A stretch of 64,000 nt of DNA from an uncultured Muribaculaceae bacterium (GCA_910579995.1 CAJTWH010000017.1:1-64000), one strand, 5' to 3'. Positions 7,564 through 16,463 are shown, counted from the stretch's first letter. A program made the numbers and translations. Notes: generated from the sequence alone by a model not told the origin.

Positions 7564-10500
7564 TTATTTTATAACGGCTTTACGTATGCTGCCGTCGGTG
7601 TAGCGGATGATATTGAGGCCTTGCCATGGAGTGGATGAGCGGAGGCCTTGGAGATTATAGTAAGCCTCAATCTCGGGTGTGGACTCTACATTATCAACAC
7701 CGGTTGCGAAATCGTTGAAATAGGCGTCGACAAGTTCGTTGTAGAAAACTTCCTTGCCACCCAACACCGGATAATCTTCCTCGCCGATGTTCTGGCCAAA
7801 AGCCTTGCCGAGCCGGAAAGCCACCTCTCCCGAGCGCATTTGACGCTCACTCACGGTAGTCTGTCCGGCAGTAACGCCGTACTCCTCAACAGCAAAGGCA
7901 TTGACATAATTATCTTTGGCTGTAGTGCCGCCGGCGATAGCGCCCACTGTGGTGCCGGAGATTTGGCCTACATTGAAAACATTTTCAACAACGGCGTCTT
8001 TGTTGTTGTTACCGGTGATACCGCCGCAGTTTGTAGTGCCGCTGACCGAGGCTGCATTATAGCAGTTGGTGATTTTTGAAGTCGCGGTAGAGAGATAGCC
8101 GGTTATGCCGCCTATGTAGGTGCTTGTAGCTGTGATATCCACATAATTGGCACAACGGTCAACGAGTGAATTCTGGTGCATATAAGCCACAATACCGCCG
8201 ATATAGCTCTTGGCATTTATCTGTCCGTGTACTTCCACTCCCGATATTGTACCGGTCTTGAGATAGCCGAATAGACCTTGATATGTAGCGGTGGCCTTGT
8301 CGATATATAGACCGTCGATTCGATGACCTTGTCCGTCGAAATTACCACTGAAAGGCTTTGAAGAAGTGCCCGCTGGGGTCCAGTCGTAGCCGCCGAGTTG
8401 AAGGTCGTCGGTAACTGCTGCATTTACGGTAGCGTTGCCGCTGTTGATATGGTTTGCCAACCATGCGAGTTCAGCACCTGTCGATATCTGATATACACCC
8501 TCGATAAGTTGCGGCTCTGTGAGCGTCTTGCCATCCCAAGCCTTCTCGTCGGCAGTCATGTCGACAGAGAATGTCTGCAGCCCCTCGGCGTCGTCGGGGA
8601 TATTGAAGTCATGACGATAGCAGATAAAGCCCGGTTTGGCTGCCTTGACGCTATATATGCCATAGGAGCCGCTATACAAGCCGCCATCGTCGGGCGAGAG
8701 AACCTTTCCGCAATATGTCACTGTGATTTCCGCGTCGGGAACGTTACATTCGAGCTTGACATCGAAATTCTTAACCGGAGACAGGGCAATATGCACATCG
8801 GGGATGGCTCCGAAATATGTCTTATGGGCAACAGCAGTGAAGTTGGGCGAACGTCCGGCCACCGGATCGATATAGCGGTGATTTCCGATAGGGTCGCCAT
8901 AGCCGTTGACCTGAATCACGCCGTCGGACAACACTATTTCAGGTTCGGCAGCAACATCGTGGTCTTCGGGTATCGACACAGTCACACCCTGAGCCGAGGC
9001 AGAAGAGCCGAAAGTATATTGACCCGAGCCAAGTACAAGCGAAGAGCCGTTGGGCACGCCGTTGTATGTCACGAAAGCCGACATATTATATATACCGGCG
9101 AGCTTGTTGGCCGGGTGGCGCAGACCGCTATACTGAATCTTAACTTCGTCGCCGGGCTGGAAAATCTTGCTTCCGGGGCGCGAAGAGTTGACGATCTCGC
9201 GATGGCAAGGCTTAGCCGTGAGCACCTGATATACCGATTTACCGGCATTATCGGTGAGCTTCACAATCTGACGCCCCTCTTTTAGCAGCAAGGTATACGA
9301 GCCGTCGGCGTTGCGGCTCACGCCGTCGGTGGTAAAGCCCGAGTAAGTGGCCATGCGCTCTCCAATGGTGGGATATGCGATTGAAACAGAAGCCACACCT
9401 TCGGGAGTAAAGGTGAAGTATGCACCCTCTTCGCTGTCGAGATAGTAGAAAACATCATGCTCGGCGTCGACATATTTGCCCGACATCTTGAGGGCTTCCT
9501 TGTTATAGTCGGCATTGACAATCATATTGGGCTCTACGGCCGAAGTGCCTTCGCCTACGGTAACAACGTATGCAGCTGTATTTTCAGGCCATATAGCGCC
9601 CCAGAACTCACCGCCGAGGAAAGGCGCCTTGGCTCCGGCGCTGCTGTAATAGTTGAGACCTATAGCGTCGTATGTGACGAGCACGATTGCCGTACCCTTA
9701 CCTACGCCCTTGATCTCAGCCCATGCCGACACATTGCTGTCGGCGTTATCAATCTCGATGACTCCCGTCGATGGTTTGCCGTCGAGGTCAAGCACAGTAT
9801 AATGGAAATCAGGCTCAATGAAATAATTGCTTGTGGAGTTGTCGGTAAGCTCCCACGAGCGCATGGCATGAGCCTTGAAAGTGTCGCCGACATTGAGATC
9901 GAGGTGGCCGCGTTCGTTGATATTGACAAAGATATCGCCTGTCTCGTAGCCGAGGTTACTGTTAACGTCATGGTTTACAGCCTTGGGGTCGAACGCTTTA
10001 TAGTCGGCGTCGGCGAACGAGAGCTGCGGACGCTTGTCGGCGTCGGCGCTCATGGTGAAATAGCCACCTTGGGTAAGACCGCCTTTGCGCCATGTACGGT
10101 AGTTGTAAACCTGCCCCTGAGCAAGATAGTAGGTTACTGACTTCGTGTCGCCGTTTACAACCTCGCTTTTGGGCTCCACGGGTGTAAAGTCGGTGAAATG
10201 GGTGAATTTCACGCCCAACTGCAGGCCGGCGTCGGCAGGCAGAGTGACGGAATAATCCTCGCCCAATGGTATGGCCCCCGTCACATTTACATTCGCTGTG
10301 AGCGTACCGCCCTTATAAAGAGTGGTATAACCCTCGGCTTGAAGCGCAGCCGACGGCACGAATGAAGCGCTGTAGCTGTTGCCGCTGAAGGCAAGGAAAG
10401 TATAGCGGTTGGCAGTGACGCTATTTCCTGCGACACTGTTGACTGTCTTTCCCTCGCGGGTATTGATTGATATATCAAGCGAATAATCGCCGTTTTCGAT

Positions 10501-10836
10501 AGTCCACGCCGAGCCGTCGGCATGTTTATTGCTCGCGTATGCCGTGCAGGTGATGATTGTCAGTTCTTGATCATCGTCGGTAAGATTGAGCTCGATAGTG
10601 CCGTTGACGGTAGTGCCGTTGGTGCCGTAGGCCGTGAGGATATAATCACCCGCGGGTGCAGAGAAATTATACACACGCGTGTCCGGAGTTCCGACATCTA
10701 CGGGCTTGCCGCTCTCCTTTTCCGCCAATGTCATGGTGGTGGAGACGGTGTTCATGGTCAGTTTCACATTACCGGCCGCGGCCGACCCTACAGTGGCCGC
10801 AGCGATAAGTGAGAAGAGAAAACCTTGAAGATTCAT
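7564..10836 (-). CDS. Large exported protein with GLUG repeats, last gene of B12 operon
   Basis: 1090 residues, not recognised as a named family. N-terminus MNLQGFLFSLIAAATVGSAAAG is a signal peptide. Most of the chain (30-770) is beta-rich Ig-like or repeat sequence without a known motif to my eye. Residues about 775-990 contain GLUG-type repeats (GQGHRIDGLYI..GLFGYL, YIGGIVAYM, YIGGITGYL, CGGITGNN), known from bacterial surface adhesins. The C-terminus has a YNLQGLRSSTPWQGLNII tail like those of its two operon neighbours and of the 4077 gene. It starts 7 bp after the stop of a BtuG-like gene, so it should be under control of the same riboswitch; a role in B12 capture or surface anchoring is inferred only from this position. 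Confidence 0.75.
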   Translation of the reverse strand: MNLQGFLFSLIAAATVGSAAAGNVKLTMNTVSTTMTLAEKESGKPVDVGTPDTRVYNFSAPAGDYILTAYGTNGTTVNGTIELNLTDDDQELTIITCTAYASNKHADGSAWTIENGDYSLDISINTREGKTVNSVAGNSVTANRYTFLAFSGNSYSASFVPSAALQAEGYTTLYKGGTLTANVNVTGAIPLGEDYSVTLPADAGLQLGVKFTHFTDFTPVEPKSEVVNGDTKSVTYYLAQGQVYNYRTWRKGGLTQGGYFTMSADADKRPQLSFADADYKAFDPKAVNHDVNSNLGYETGDIFVNINERGHLDLNVGDTFKAHAMRSWELTDNSTSNYFIEPDFHYTVLDLDGKPSTGVIEIDNADSNVSAWAEIKGVGKGTAIVLVTYDAIGLNYYSSAGAKAPFLGGEFWGAIWPENTAAYVVTVGEGTSAVEPNMIVNADYNKEALKMSGKYVDAEHDVFYYLDSEEGAYFTFTPEGVASVSIAYPTIGERMATYSGFTTDGVSRNADGSYTLLLKEGRQIVKLTDNAGKSVYQVLTAKPCHREIVNSSRPGSKIFQPGDEVKIQYSGLRHPANKLAGIYNMSAFVTYNGVPNGSSLVLGSGQYTFGSSASAQGVTVSIPEDHDVAAEPEIVLSDGVIQVNGYGDPIGNHRYIDPVAGRSPNFTAVAHKTYFGAIPDVHIALSPVKNFDVKLECNVPDAEITVTYCGKVLSPDDGGLYSGSYGIYSVKAAKPGFICYRHDFNIPDDAEGLQTFSVDMTADEKAWDGKTLTEPQLIEGVYQISTGAELAWLANHINSGNATVNAAVTDDLQLGGYDWTPAGTSSKPFSGNFDGQGHRIDGLYIDKATATYQGLFGYLKTGTISGVEVHGQINAKSYIGGIVAYMHQNSLVDRCANYVDITATSTYIGGITGYLSTATSKITNCYNAASVSGTTNCGGITGNNNKDAVVENVFNVGQISGTTVGAIAGGTTAKDNYVNAFAVEEYGVTAGQTTVSERQMRSGEVAFRLGKAFGQNIGEEDYPVLGGKEVFYNELVDAYFNDFATGVDNVESTPEIEAYYNLQGLRSSTPWQGLNIIRYTDGSIRKAVIK

Positions 10837-10843
10837 AAGATTA

Positions 10844-12109
10844 TTATTTGGTATACATTATTTTTTTACCGTTTTGGATATAGATTTGTCCCGGCTGCGG
10901 GTTGCTTACGCGCATACCCTGCAGATTGTATATCAGGCTATCCTTTTGCGGAGCGGCAATATTGTCAATGCCGGTCCAGCCTTCGGGTTTGAGGGCGCAG
11001 AGATGGCCGGGATTGGTATATACCTTGTAAGAGCCGAGCAACCTTCCTTCGGGCGACCACTGATATAGCAGACCGTTGCTCACGAACTCGCCCGCGTCGG
11101 TGGCATAGATATAGCCGGTGTAGGGGTTGACGTAGATACCGTAGGGCGTGGTTATATTCTTGAAATCTTCCACCATCGTGCCGGGAAGCGATTCGCTCAC
11201 ACCCTCGGCGCCGTCGCTTGCAAAAGCCTTGGCAGGGCCGATGTCCATAAAATTATACTCGTAGCTAAAGGTATTATATGAGAAAGTAGAGCCTACGGCA
11301 TAGAACGAGCCCGTGCGTGAGACGCAATTATAGGTCGAGGGCTTGTCGAGTTTCACGAAGCATTGGCTGTCGGACTTGCCGGCGACGGCAGCCTCGCAGT
11401 CGAATATTATCGTTGCGGCAGCAACATCGTAGTAATCGCCGGGAGAGTTGATACACAGATATTTGCCGCTCTGCGACATCACACCGCTGAGATTGATCTG
11501 ACCGGTGTCGATGGTGCGCGCCACTTTCATAGTGGCCGCGTCGATCATGCTCACAGTGCTTTCATAGTCATGGTCTTCCGAAAAGGCATATCCTCCGGAA
11601 TTTGCAGCGAACACGTAGCCGTCGTAGCAGGCGATTCCGTCGGGCTCATATCCAACCTCTACAGCGCCGACGACCTTGTATGTGGCGACGTCAATCTTGG
11701 CTACATAGCCTTTGGTGAATGTGAGCGTGCTGCCGTTCACCTCTACCTCGTGGGCAAAAGAGGTGACGTAGACATATTTGCCGTCAGAGGCAAGCTGACG
11801 GTTGTTGGGCACACCCTCGGTGGCGGCGACAGCTTTGCCCTCGGCGGTGATAAACTGTATTATATTCGAGGTGTTAAGGCCGATCGCAAGCAGGTTGTCG
11901 TTGACGGAGATGATATCATTTGGGGTGTCGCCGAGCTTGTAGCCGTTGACATCGCGGAACCATTGGTTACTCACAATCCTGCCGTCTTCAAAGTAAGTGA
12001 TCCTGCCGTTATCGGATTGCGAATTACCCTCATTGAGCATGAGAATACGCTCCTGAGCGAATGTGAATTGCCATGCAAGCACAGCTGCGAGGGTAAACAA
12101 GTATTTCAT
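10844..12109 (-). CDS. BtuG-like beta-propeller protein, copy 2
   Basis: 421 residues with a signal peptide ending FTFAQ and mature start ERILMLNEGN. The body is a YncE/DUF5074-like seven-bladed beta-propeller with repeated elements such as NDNLLAIGLNTSNIIQFI, GYVAKIDVATYKVV and GYIYATDAGEF. In gut Bacteroidota such propellers beside BtuB, named BtuG, bind vitamin B12 with high affinity on the cell surface. This copy has no lipobox cysteine; instead it ends in an IYNLQGMRVSNPQPGQIYIQ tail. It is about 70 percent identical by eye to the next gene upstream, hence a tandem duplicate. The gap to that gene is 8 bp. Identification as a B12 binder rests on family and on the riboswitch-controlled operon. 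Confidence 0.8.
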   Translation of the reverse strand: MKYLFTLAAVLAWQFTFAQERILMLNEGNSQSDNGRITYFEDGRIVSNQWFRDVNGYKLGDTPNDIISVNDNLLAIGLNTSNIIQFITAEGKAVAATEGVPNNRQLASDGKYVYVTSFAHEVEVNGSTLTFTKGYVAKIDVATYKVVGAVEVGYEPDGIACYDGYVFAANSGGYAFSEDHDYESTVSMIDAATMKVARTIDTGQINLSGVMSQSGKYLCINSPGDYYDVAAATIIFDCEAAVAGKSDSQCFVKLDKPSTYNCVSRTGSFYAVGSTFSYNTFSYEYNFMDIGPAKAFASDGAEGVSESLPGTMVEDFKNITTPYGIYVNPYTGYIYATDAGEFVSNGLLYQWSPEGRLLGSYKVYTNPGHLCALKPEGWTGIDNIAAPQKDSLIYNLQGMRVSNPQPGQIYIQNGKKIMYTK

Positions 12110-12117
12110 AGATAATT

Positions 12118-13407
12118 TTATTTTAAGTAAATGAATTTCTGTCCGTTCTGTATATATATTTCACCGGTCAAAGGCTTATCCACACGTATACCCTGCAGAT
12201 TATAGATCGGTGAGTTTTCTTCAGGCACGGAGATTTCGGAGACTCCGCTCCAGTTGTCAGGCTTGAGGGCGAGGAAATGGCCGGGGTTGATATAGACCTT
12301 GAATGTACCGAGGTGCTCTCCCTCGGGCGACCATTGATGAAGCGCTCCGCCGGCTACAAATTCGCCCGCGTCGGTGGCATAGATATAGCCGCTGTAGGGA
12401 TTTACGTAGATTCCGTAGGGCATGGAGATAGTCTTGAGGTCATCCAATACCGTGCCGGGGAACTCCTCATCGATACCTTCTCCGCCTTGCGACTCCATCA
12501 CTTTCTCCGGGTCGATGACCACGTAGTTGAAAGTGTAGTCGCCCTCATAATAGCTATAGCGCGAGCCGATGGCATAGAATCGGCCGTCGAGAGTAACGCA
12601 ATTGTAGGTTGAGGCATATTCGAGCGATACAAAGCACTCTTCATCATCCGCTCCGGCGATTGAGGCGTCGCAATCAAATATTATAGTCGCGGCTTGCACT
12701 TCATAGTAATCGCCGGGCGAATTTATACACAGAAAACGTCCGCTCTGCGACATGTTGCCATAGAGATTTATCTGGCCGGTATCTACGGTGCGCACCACCT
12801 TCATCGTGGCGGCGTCGACCACGCTCACAGTCCGCTCATATTCATGTCCTTCCTGAAAGGCGTATCCGCCGCTGTTGGCAACGAAGAGATAGCCTTTATA
12901 GTATGCTATACCCTCAGGCTCATAGCCAACCTCCACGGCGTCGGTCACCTTGAAAGTATTCACATCTATCTTGGCCACATAGCCTTTCTCAAACTCGCGG
13001 TAGCCGCCGTTGATACCCACCTCGTGGGCGTAGGATGTGACGTAGACATATTCTCCGTCGGAGGCGAGCTTGCGGTTGTTGGGCACATCTTCGGTGGCTG
13101 CCACAGCTTTGCCGTCGGGCGATATGAACTGCACGATGTTCGACCAGTTGAGGGCAATGGCGATGAGATTGTCGTTGACAGCGATGATGTCGTTGGGAGT
13201 ATCGCCGAGCTTCATGCCGTTGACATCACGGAACCACTGGTTGCTCACTACGCGCCCGTCCTCGAAATATGTGATACGGCCGTTGTCTGACTGCCAGTTG
13301 CCTTCGTTGAGCAATATTATACGCTCCTGAGCAGCGCCACACAAGGGCAGCGCCAAGACGGCGAGCGCCAGTGCATGCTTGAGAAGTTTGTTCATATAGA
13401 TTTTCAT
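12118..13407 (-). CDS. BtuG-like beta-propeller protein, copy 1
   Basis: 429 residues from the first ATG, or 425 from the methionine at 13395 (MNKLLKHALALAVL), which gives a more normal signal peptide. The signal ends LALPLCGAAQ; the Cys could be a lipobox but the residue before it is Leu, which is unusual, so a lipid anchor is uncertain. The body is the same YncE-like propeller as its neighbour, opening ERIILLNEGNWQSDNGRITY and closing in IYNLQGIRVDKPLTGEIYIQ. It directly follows the BtuB-like receptor with a 2-bp gap, the canonical btuB-btuG order. Expected to capture cobalamin at the cell surface and pass it to the receptor. Confidence 0.82.
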   Translation of the reverse strand: MKIYMNKLLKHALALAVLALPLCGAAQERIILLNEGNWQSDNGRITYFEDGRVVSNQWFRDVNGMKLGDTPNDIIAVNDNLIAIALNWSNIVQFISPDGKAVAATEDVPNNRKLASDGEYVYVTSYAHEVGINGGYREFEKGYVAKIDVNTFKVTDAVEVGYEPEGIAYYKGYLFVANSGGYAFQEGHEYERTVSVVDAATMKVVRTVDTGQINLYGNMSQSGRFLCINSPGDYYEVQAATIIFDCDASIAGADDEECFVSLEYASTYNCVTLDGRFYAIGSRYSYYEGDYTFNYVVIDPEKVMESQGGEGIDEEFPGTVLDDLKTISMPYGIYVNPYSGYIYATDAGEFVAGGALHQWSPEGEHLGTFKVYINPGHFLALKPDNWSGVSEISVPEENSPIYNLQGIRVDKPLTGEIYIQNGQKFIYLK

Positions 13408-13409
13408 TA

Positions 13410-15368
13410 TCAGATAGTTACAGAAAGTGAGAGGCGGAAATTACGCCCCGGCATGGGGTAGCGGGGTATGTGCTCATACTGCACGTCGAGAAGGTCGTTG
13501 ATCTCGAGCGACAATGAGTAGCGGTCGTAAGAGCCGCTGAGCTTGAGGTCGACATTGTTGTATGGTTTGAGCACATCCTCGGGGTCGGCATACGACCACA
13601 TCCGCTCCCCTACATGGAGGTCGGAAATCGTAAGCGAGTAGTTTTTCCACGCCACAATGCCGGTGAGGCCGTAGGAGAGTGTGGGCGAATAGCATATCGG
13701 CTTGTTATATGTGTCTTCGTCGTCGGGGTTGGTACGGTTGAGGTCGCGCTGCCATGTCAGCGAGCACAGCAGCGAGAAATTCCAGTAGCCGGTCATATAC
13801 CGCGCCGAGGCTGTGGCGTTGAGGCCGCGGCAGAAGGTCTCGCCGTAGTTCATCATCGACCATGTATATGTGCCCTTGAGCGGCAGGCAGACTATTCGGT
13901 TTTCGATACGGTTTTGATATACATCGGCCTGCACAGATCCCATCCACGCGCCTTTGCTCAAATAATATTCCACGCCGATATTGAGCTGCTTGGTATACTC
14001 GGGCTTGAGGTTGCGGTTGCCTACTTGGGTATAGTAGAGGTCGTTGAGCGTCGGGGCACGGAATATTTTCTTATACCATGCCTTGACGGTGAGGTTTTTA
14101 TACGTATATCCGGCCGAAATCGCAGGGGTGAAACGCTGGAGAGGGTCGGCAGCACCTACTTTGAGCTTGGTATAGTCTTTATAGTGCTGATAGAGCATTG
14201 AGGCCGCAAGGCGGAAGCCTCTGTATTCTCCCTGCGCTGCTATGACGGCTTTCTGGTCAAGACGCCGCACGAGCTCGAAGCGCTTGAGGTCAGCGTCGAG
14301 CCACGACATCCGCGCGTCGTAGCCTATATTTACTGTTACGAAGCGCCATGGGGTATACGCACCCGAGGCCGACAGATAGGCGTCGTGCTGGCGGTAGTGA
14401 TTGTCTACCTTGGCGGTATTCTGGTTTTCAGGGTAATCGGTGCAGTAGCGCAAGTATTCGTAGGCGTATTTTGAATTTGCCTTGAATTGGAATTTACTGC
14501 CGAAATCATGTTGATAGGAGGCTTGGGCGAAGATATCCTTGTCCCATTCGCGCCCGACGTTGGTATACTTGTCCGACAGACGGCGCACTATGCCGCCGGG
14601 GCAGCCGCGCTGCGAGAAATAGCCGTAGAGGTGCGACGAAAATCCACCCTTGAATACCGCCGCCTCCACGCGCCCGTATTCGATATCGGAGTTTGCGCGA
14701 GTGCCTACAGTATCCTCATACTCAGATTTATATCTGAATTTATAGTCGCCGCGCGAGTTGAGGTATTCGCCATCGAGAAATCCGCTCCATCCCTTGCGCT
14801 TGAATTGGGCATTGACGCGGCCTGAATATGTATGGAACGACGCTATCCTCGCCATCACCGAAAGTGAATCGCTCGTCGGGCGACGGGTGCGCATATACAC
14901 CGTAGCTCCGGAGGCATACTCCGAGGCCGACTGGCATTTGTCGAGTTTGTTGGCGTTGTAAAGTGATACGGATTCGAGGGTCGAGAGAGAATATTTACCG
15001 AGGTCAACAGTGCCGTTCTGGGCGTTGTTGATACGTATGCCGTCGATATATACTCCCACATGCTGGGCGCCGAGCGAGCGCACATTGATGGTCTTCATAC
15101 CTCCGAGGCCGCCGTAGTCTTTGATCTGCACGCCGGCGAAATACTTAAGCGCGTCGGCTATGCTGGTTGTCGAAAGCGCCTGCAGCTCTTTACCGGCGAG
15201 GCTCTGAACGGTAGCTATGGGGCGGCGGCGTGCCGATACCTCAACATCGCGCAGGGTGATGGTGTCGGTCGGTTCATCGGCATGGGCAAGCACCATCTGC
15301 GGCGCCAACGCACTGCAAACCGACAATATATATAGGCAAAGTAACCTCATTGAGGTAGGTTTGATCAT
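13410..15368 (-). CDS. btuB: TonB-dependent vitamin B12 receptor (BtuB-like)
   Basis: 652 residues. A signal peptide (about 1-29) is followed by a plug domain (about 45-155; segments VQSLAGKELQALSTTSIADAL and VYIDGIRINNAQNGTVDL) and a 22-strand type beta-barrel with many aromatic-belt motifs, ending PGRNFRLSLSVTI. It imports cobalamin across the outer membrane using TonB energy. Assignment to B12 rather than iron rests on the cobalamin riboswitch in its leader and on two BtuG-like proteins directly downstream. An internal ATG at 15350 (MRLLCLYILSVC) could be the true start. First gene of a four-gene operon, 15368 to 7564. Confidence 0.9.
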   Translation of the reverse strand: MIKPTSMRLLCLYILSVCSALAPQMVLAHADEPTDTITLRDVEVSARRRPIATVQSLAGKELQALSTTSIADALKYFAGVQIKDYGGLGGMKTINVRSLGAQHVGVYIDGIRINNAQNGTVDLGKYSLSTLESVSLYNANKLDKCQSASEYASGATVYMRTRRPTSDSLSVMARIASFHTYSGRVNAQFKRKGWSGFLDGEYLNSRGDYKFRYKSEYEDTVGTRANSDIEYGRVEAAVFKGGFSSHLYGYFSQRGCPGGIVRRLSDKYTNVGREWDKDIFAQASYQHDFGSKFQFKANSKYAYEYLRYCTDYPENQNTAKVDNHYRQHDAYLSASGAYTPWRFVTVNIGYDARMSWLDADLKRFELVRRLDQKAVIAAQGEYRGFRLAASMLYQHYKDYTKLKVGAADPLQRFTPAISAGYTYKNLTVKAWYKKIFRAPTLNDLYYTQVGNRNLKPEYTKQLNIGVEYYLSKGAWMGSVQADVYQNRIENRIVCLPLKGTYTWSMMNYGETFCRGLNATASARYMTGYWNFSLLCSLTWQRDLNRTNPDDEDTYNKPICYSPTLSYGLTGIVAWKNYSLTISDLHVGERMWSYADPEDVLKPYNNVDLKLSGSYDRYSLSLEINDLLDVQYEHIPRYPMPGRNFRLSLSVTI

Positions 15369-15428
15369 CTCAGCATGTATTTACTCGCGGCGTTATGACC
15401 TCGAACGCCTTTTATGCGAATTAATAAC

Positions 15429-15578
15429 CGGCAGGTATTCTGACTTATTCCTTGCGTCGTAGCCTTCCCAACCGTCGCACTCTTGCTTGGTCAGTGGCAT
15501 TGATTACGCCGCGATGATGGAAATTACAGCAGCGGGTCTGTCCGGGATTCTCACCCGATTCCCTACACCAATTAAAAC
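15429..15578 (-). promoter_or_regulatory. Cobalamin riboswitch
   Basis: Read on the minus strand the leader contains GGGAATCGGGTGAGAATCCC, then GACCCGCTGCTGTAA, GCCACTG, GGGAAGG and the B12-box-like AGTCAGAATACCTGCC, in the order expected for the adenosylcobalamin/cobalamin riboswitch class. The last element ends about 60 nt before the btuB ATG, so ligand binding most likely blocks translation initiation or elongation of the btuB-btuG-btuG-1090 aa operon when B12 is plentiful. Outer P1 limits are approximate. Confidence 0.93.
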
Positions 15579-15583
15579 TGCCG

Positions 15584-15614
15584 CAAATTTAAGCAAAAAT
15601 CCCCAACTGACAAA
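15584..15614 (-). promoter_or_regulatory. Promoter of the B12 operon
   Basis: Minus strand TTTG at 15611-15614, 19 bp, then TAAATTTG at 15584-15591: an exact Bacteroidota sigma-factor promoter. The predicted start near 15578 falls at the 5' edge of the riboswitch. Confidence 0.8.
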
Positions 15615-15655
15615 ATCATTACCCCTCCTCTATCTCATTTCCAACCGCCGCATAA

Positions 15656-15687
15656 TTTGCGGTATTTAAAATATTTGCTTAACTTTG
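15656..15687 (+). promoter_or_regulatory. Promoter of the DUF6922-like gene
   Basis: TTTG at 15656-15659, 20 bp, then TAACTTTG at 15680-15687, an exact match. Transcription would start near 15693, past the ATG at 15692, which argues that translation starts at 15731 instead. It is divergent from the B12 operon promoter, only about 40 bp away. Confidence 0.75.
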
Positions 15688-15730
15688 TGGTATGATCATA
15701 AAGCAGAAAGATAAGAAAAACAAAATAAAG

Positions 15731-16048
15731 ATGAAACTTCTTGATTTACTCAAAGAGGAACATGCTTTTTGGTCGTATACCCCGGAATCAATAACCATCG
15801 ACAATATAGGAGATGACAGATTGATAGCTCTGACTATGCGCTATCTCGACCTTCAGGAAATAAAACTATTATTCCGCATATTCTCATATAAAAAAATAAA
15901 AGACGCTTGGAAAAAGATTTTAGTTCCGGAAGGAGATTATCTATACACCCTCAACAGATTTTTCGCTTGGTATTATTTCAAAGCCAAGAATCCTGACTCT
16001 TATCTTAAATCACTTCAAACCCGTCACCTTAACGCATTATTATCTTAG
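15731..16048 (+). CDS. Small hypothetical protein, DUF6922-like
   Basis: 105 residues (MKLLDLLKEEHAFWSYTPES...). The start at 15731 was chosen over the in-frame ATG at 15692 because the promoter -7 box at 15680-15687 would begin the transcript at about 15693. The sequence FWSY..ITIDNIGDDRLIALTMRYLD, LFRIFSYKKIKDAWKKILVPEGDY and LNRFFAWYYF resembles the DUF6922 group of small Bacteroidota proteins, often found near nucleotidyltransferase-like or toxin-antitoxin genes. No such partner is adjacent here. Base composition is more AT-rich than most neighbours, suggesting acquisition. Its end overlaps what appears to be the displaced 3' end of folK (16029-16101, opposite strand). Function unknown. 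Confidence 0.65.
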   Translation: MKLLDLLKEEHAFWSYTPESITIDNIGDDRLIALTMRYLDLQEIKLLFRIFSYKKIKDAWKKILVPEGDYLYTLNRFFAWYYFKAKNPDSYLKSLQTRHLNALLS

Positions 16049-16101
16049 CAGGTCTTTCCACGGTGATTCCGGCCAGGCGGGCTATGCCTTGGCGGTAGTA
16101 G
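16029..16101 (-). pseudogene. Displaced 3' end of folK-like gene
   Basis: The segment 16071-16101 repeats the last conserved 31 bp of the folK-like gene (16496-16526). Read on in the same frame it codes YYRQGIARLA followed by GITVERPAKIIMR and a stop at 16029. This looks like the original C-terminus, stranded when the HTH cassette inserted. The exact ancestral ending is inference. Confidence 0.5.
16071..16101. repeat. 31-bp direct repeat, outer copy
   Basis: Identical over 31 bp to 16496-16526 and in the same orientation. The two copies bracket the HTH gene and its control region, giving a 425-bp unit. Confidence 0.9.
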
Positions 16102-16132
16102 AATCGTTAATATGAACCATACATTTGGGGGA

Positions 16133-16399
16133 TTATCCTACGGTCACTATTGGTTGTCCAAAAAAAGAAGACAGCATACTGAGAGTTGCTATAGTGAAAT
16201 TGTGTTGTCCACTCAACCATTTGGTAATTTCACTCGGACGACGACCGAGAGCTTCCGCAAATTGCTTCTTTGAAAGTCCATGTTCATTCATTAGTTCATA
16301 AATCCGGTCAGAAATTTCAAAAGAAAGTTCAGTTTCATTCATTATCGGCTCGGGGATTTTACCAAGCATTTCTTTGAGTGATTTGGCAGTACGTTTCAT
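16133..16399 (-). CDS. XRE-family HTH protein, HigA-like antitoxin or regulator
   Basis: 88 residues. A helix-turn-helix is seen at about residues 35-75 (MNEHGLSKKQFAEALGRRPSEITKWLSGQHNFTIATLSMLSSFFG). The N-terminal stretch with an acidic linker resembles orphan antitoxin-type regulators of Bacteroidota. No toxin gene lies on either side: the flanking genes are the DUF6922-like gene (convergent) and folK. It therefore looks like a solitary regulator, perhaps left from a toxin-antitoxin pair. It lies between two 31-bp direct repeats and has an inverted repeat in its upstream DNA that could be its own operator. Confidence 0.75.
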   Translation of the reverse strand: MKRTAKSLKEMLGKIPEPIMNETELSFEISDRIYELMNEHGLSKKQFAEALGRRPSEITKWLSGQHNFTIATLSMLSSFFGQPIVTVG

Positions 16400-16430
16400 A
16401 ACTCAAAAATATTATCGGTTTCTATTGTTG

Positions 16431-16463
16431 ACTCGGTGATTGTCACTGAGCCATTTACCGAGT
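16431..16463. promoter_or_regulatory. Possible operator of the HTH gene
   Basis: ACTCGGTGATTGTCACTGAG contains an 8-3-8 inverted repeat with one mismatch, and ACTCGGT recurs inverted as ACCGAGT at 16457-16463. It lies 32 bp upstream of the HTH start, a typical place for an autoregulatory site. Binding is not shown by sequence alone. Confidence 0.4.

Noticed and set aside
15692..15730. Earlier ATG for the DUF6922-like gene
   Set aside because: The exact promoter would start the transcript at about 15693, so this ATG would be outside the mRNA.
16133..16399. HigBA toxin-antitoxin pair
   Set aside because: Only the HTH partner is present; neither neighbour looks like a HigB/RelE toxin.
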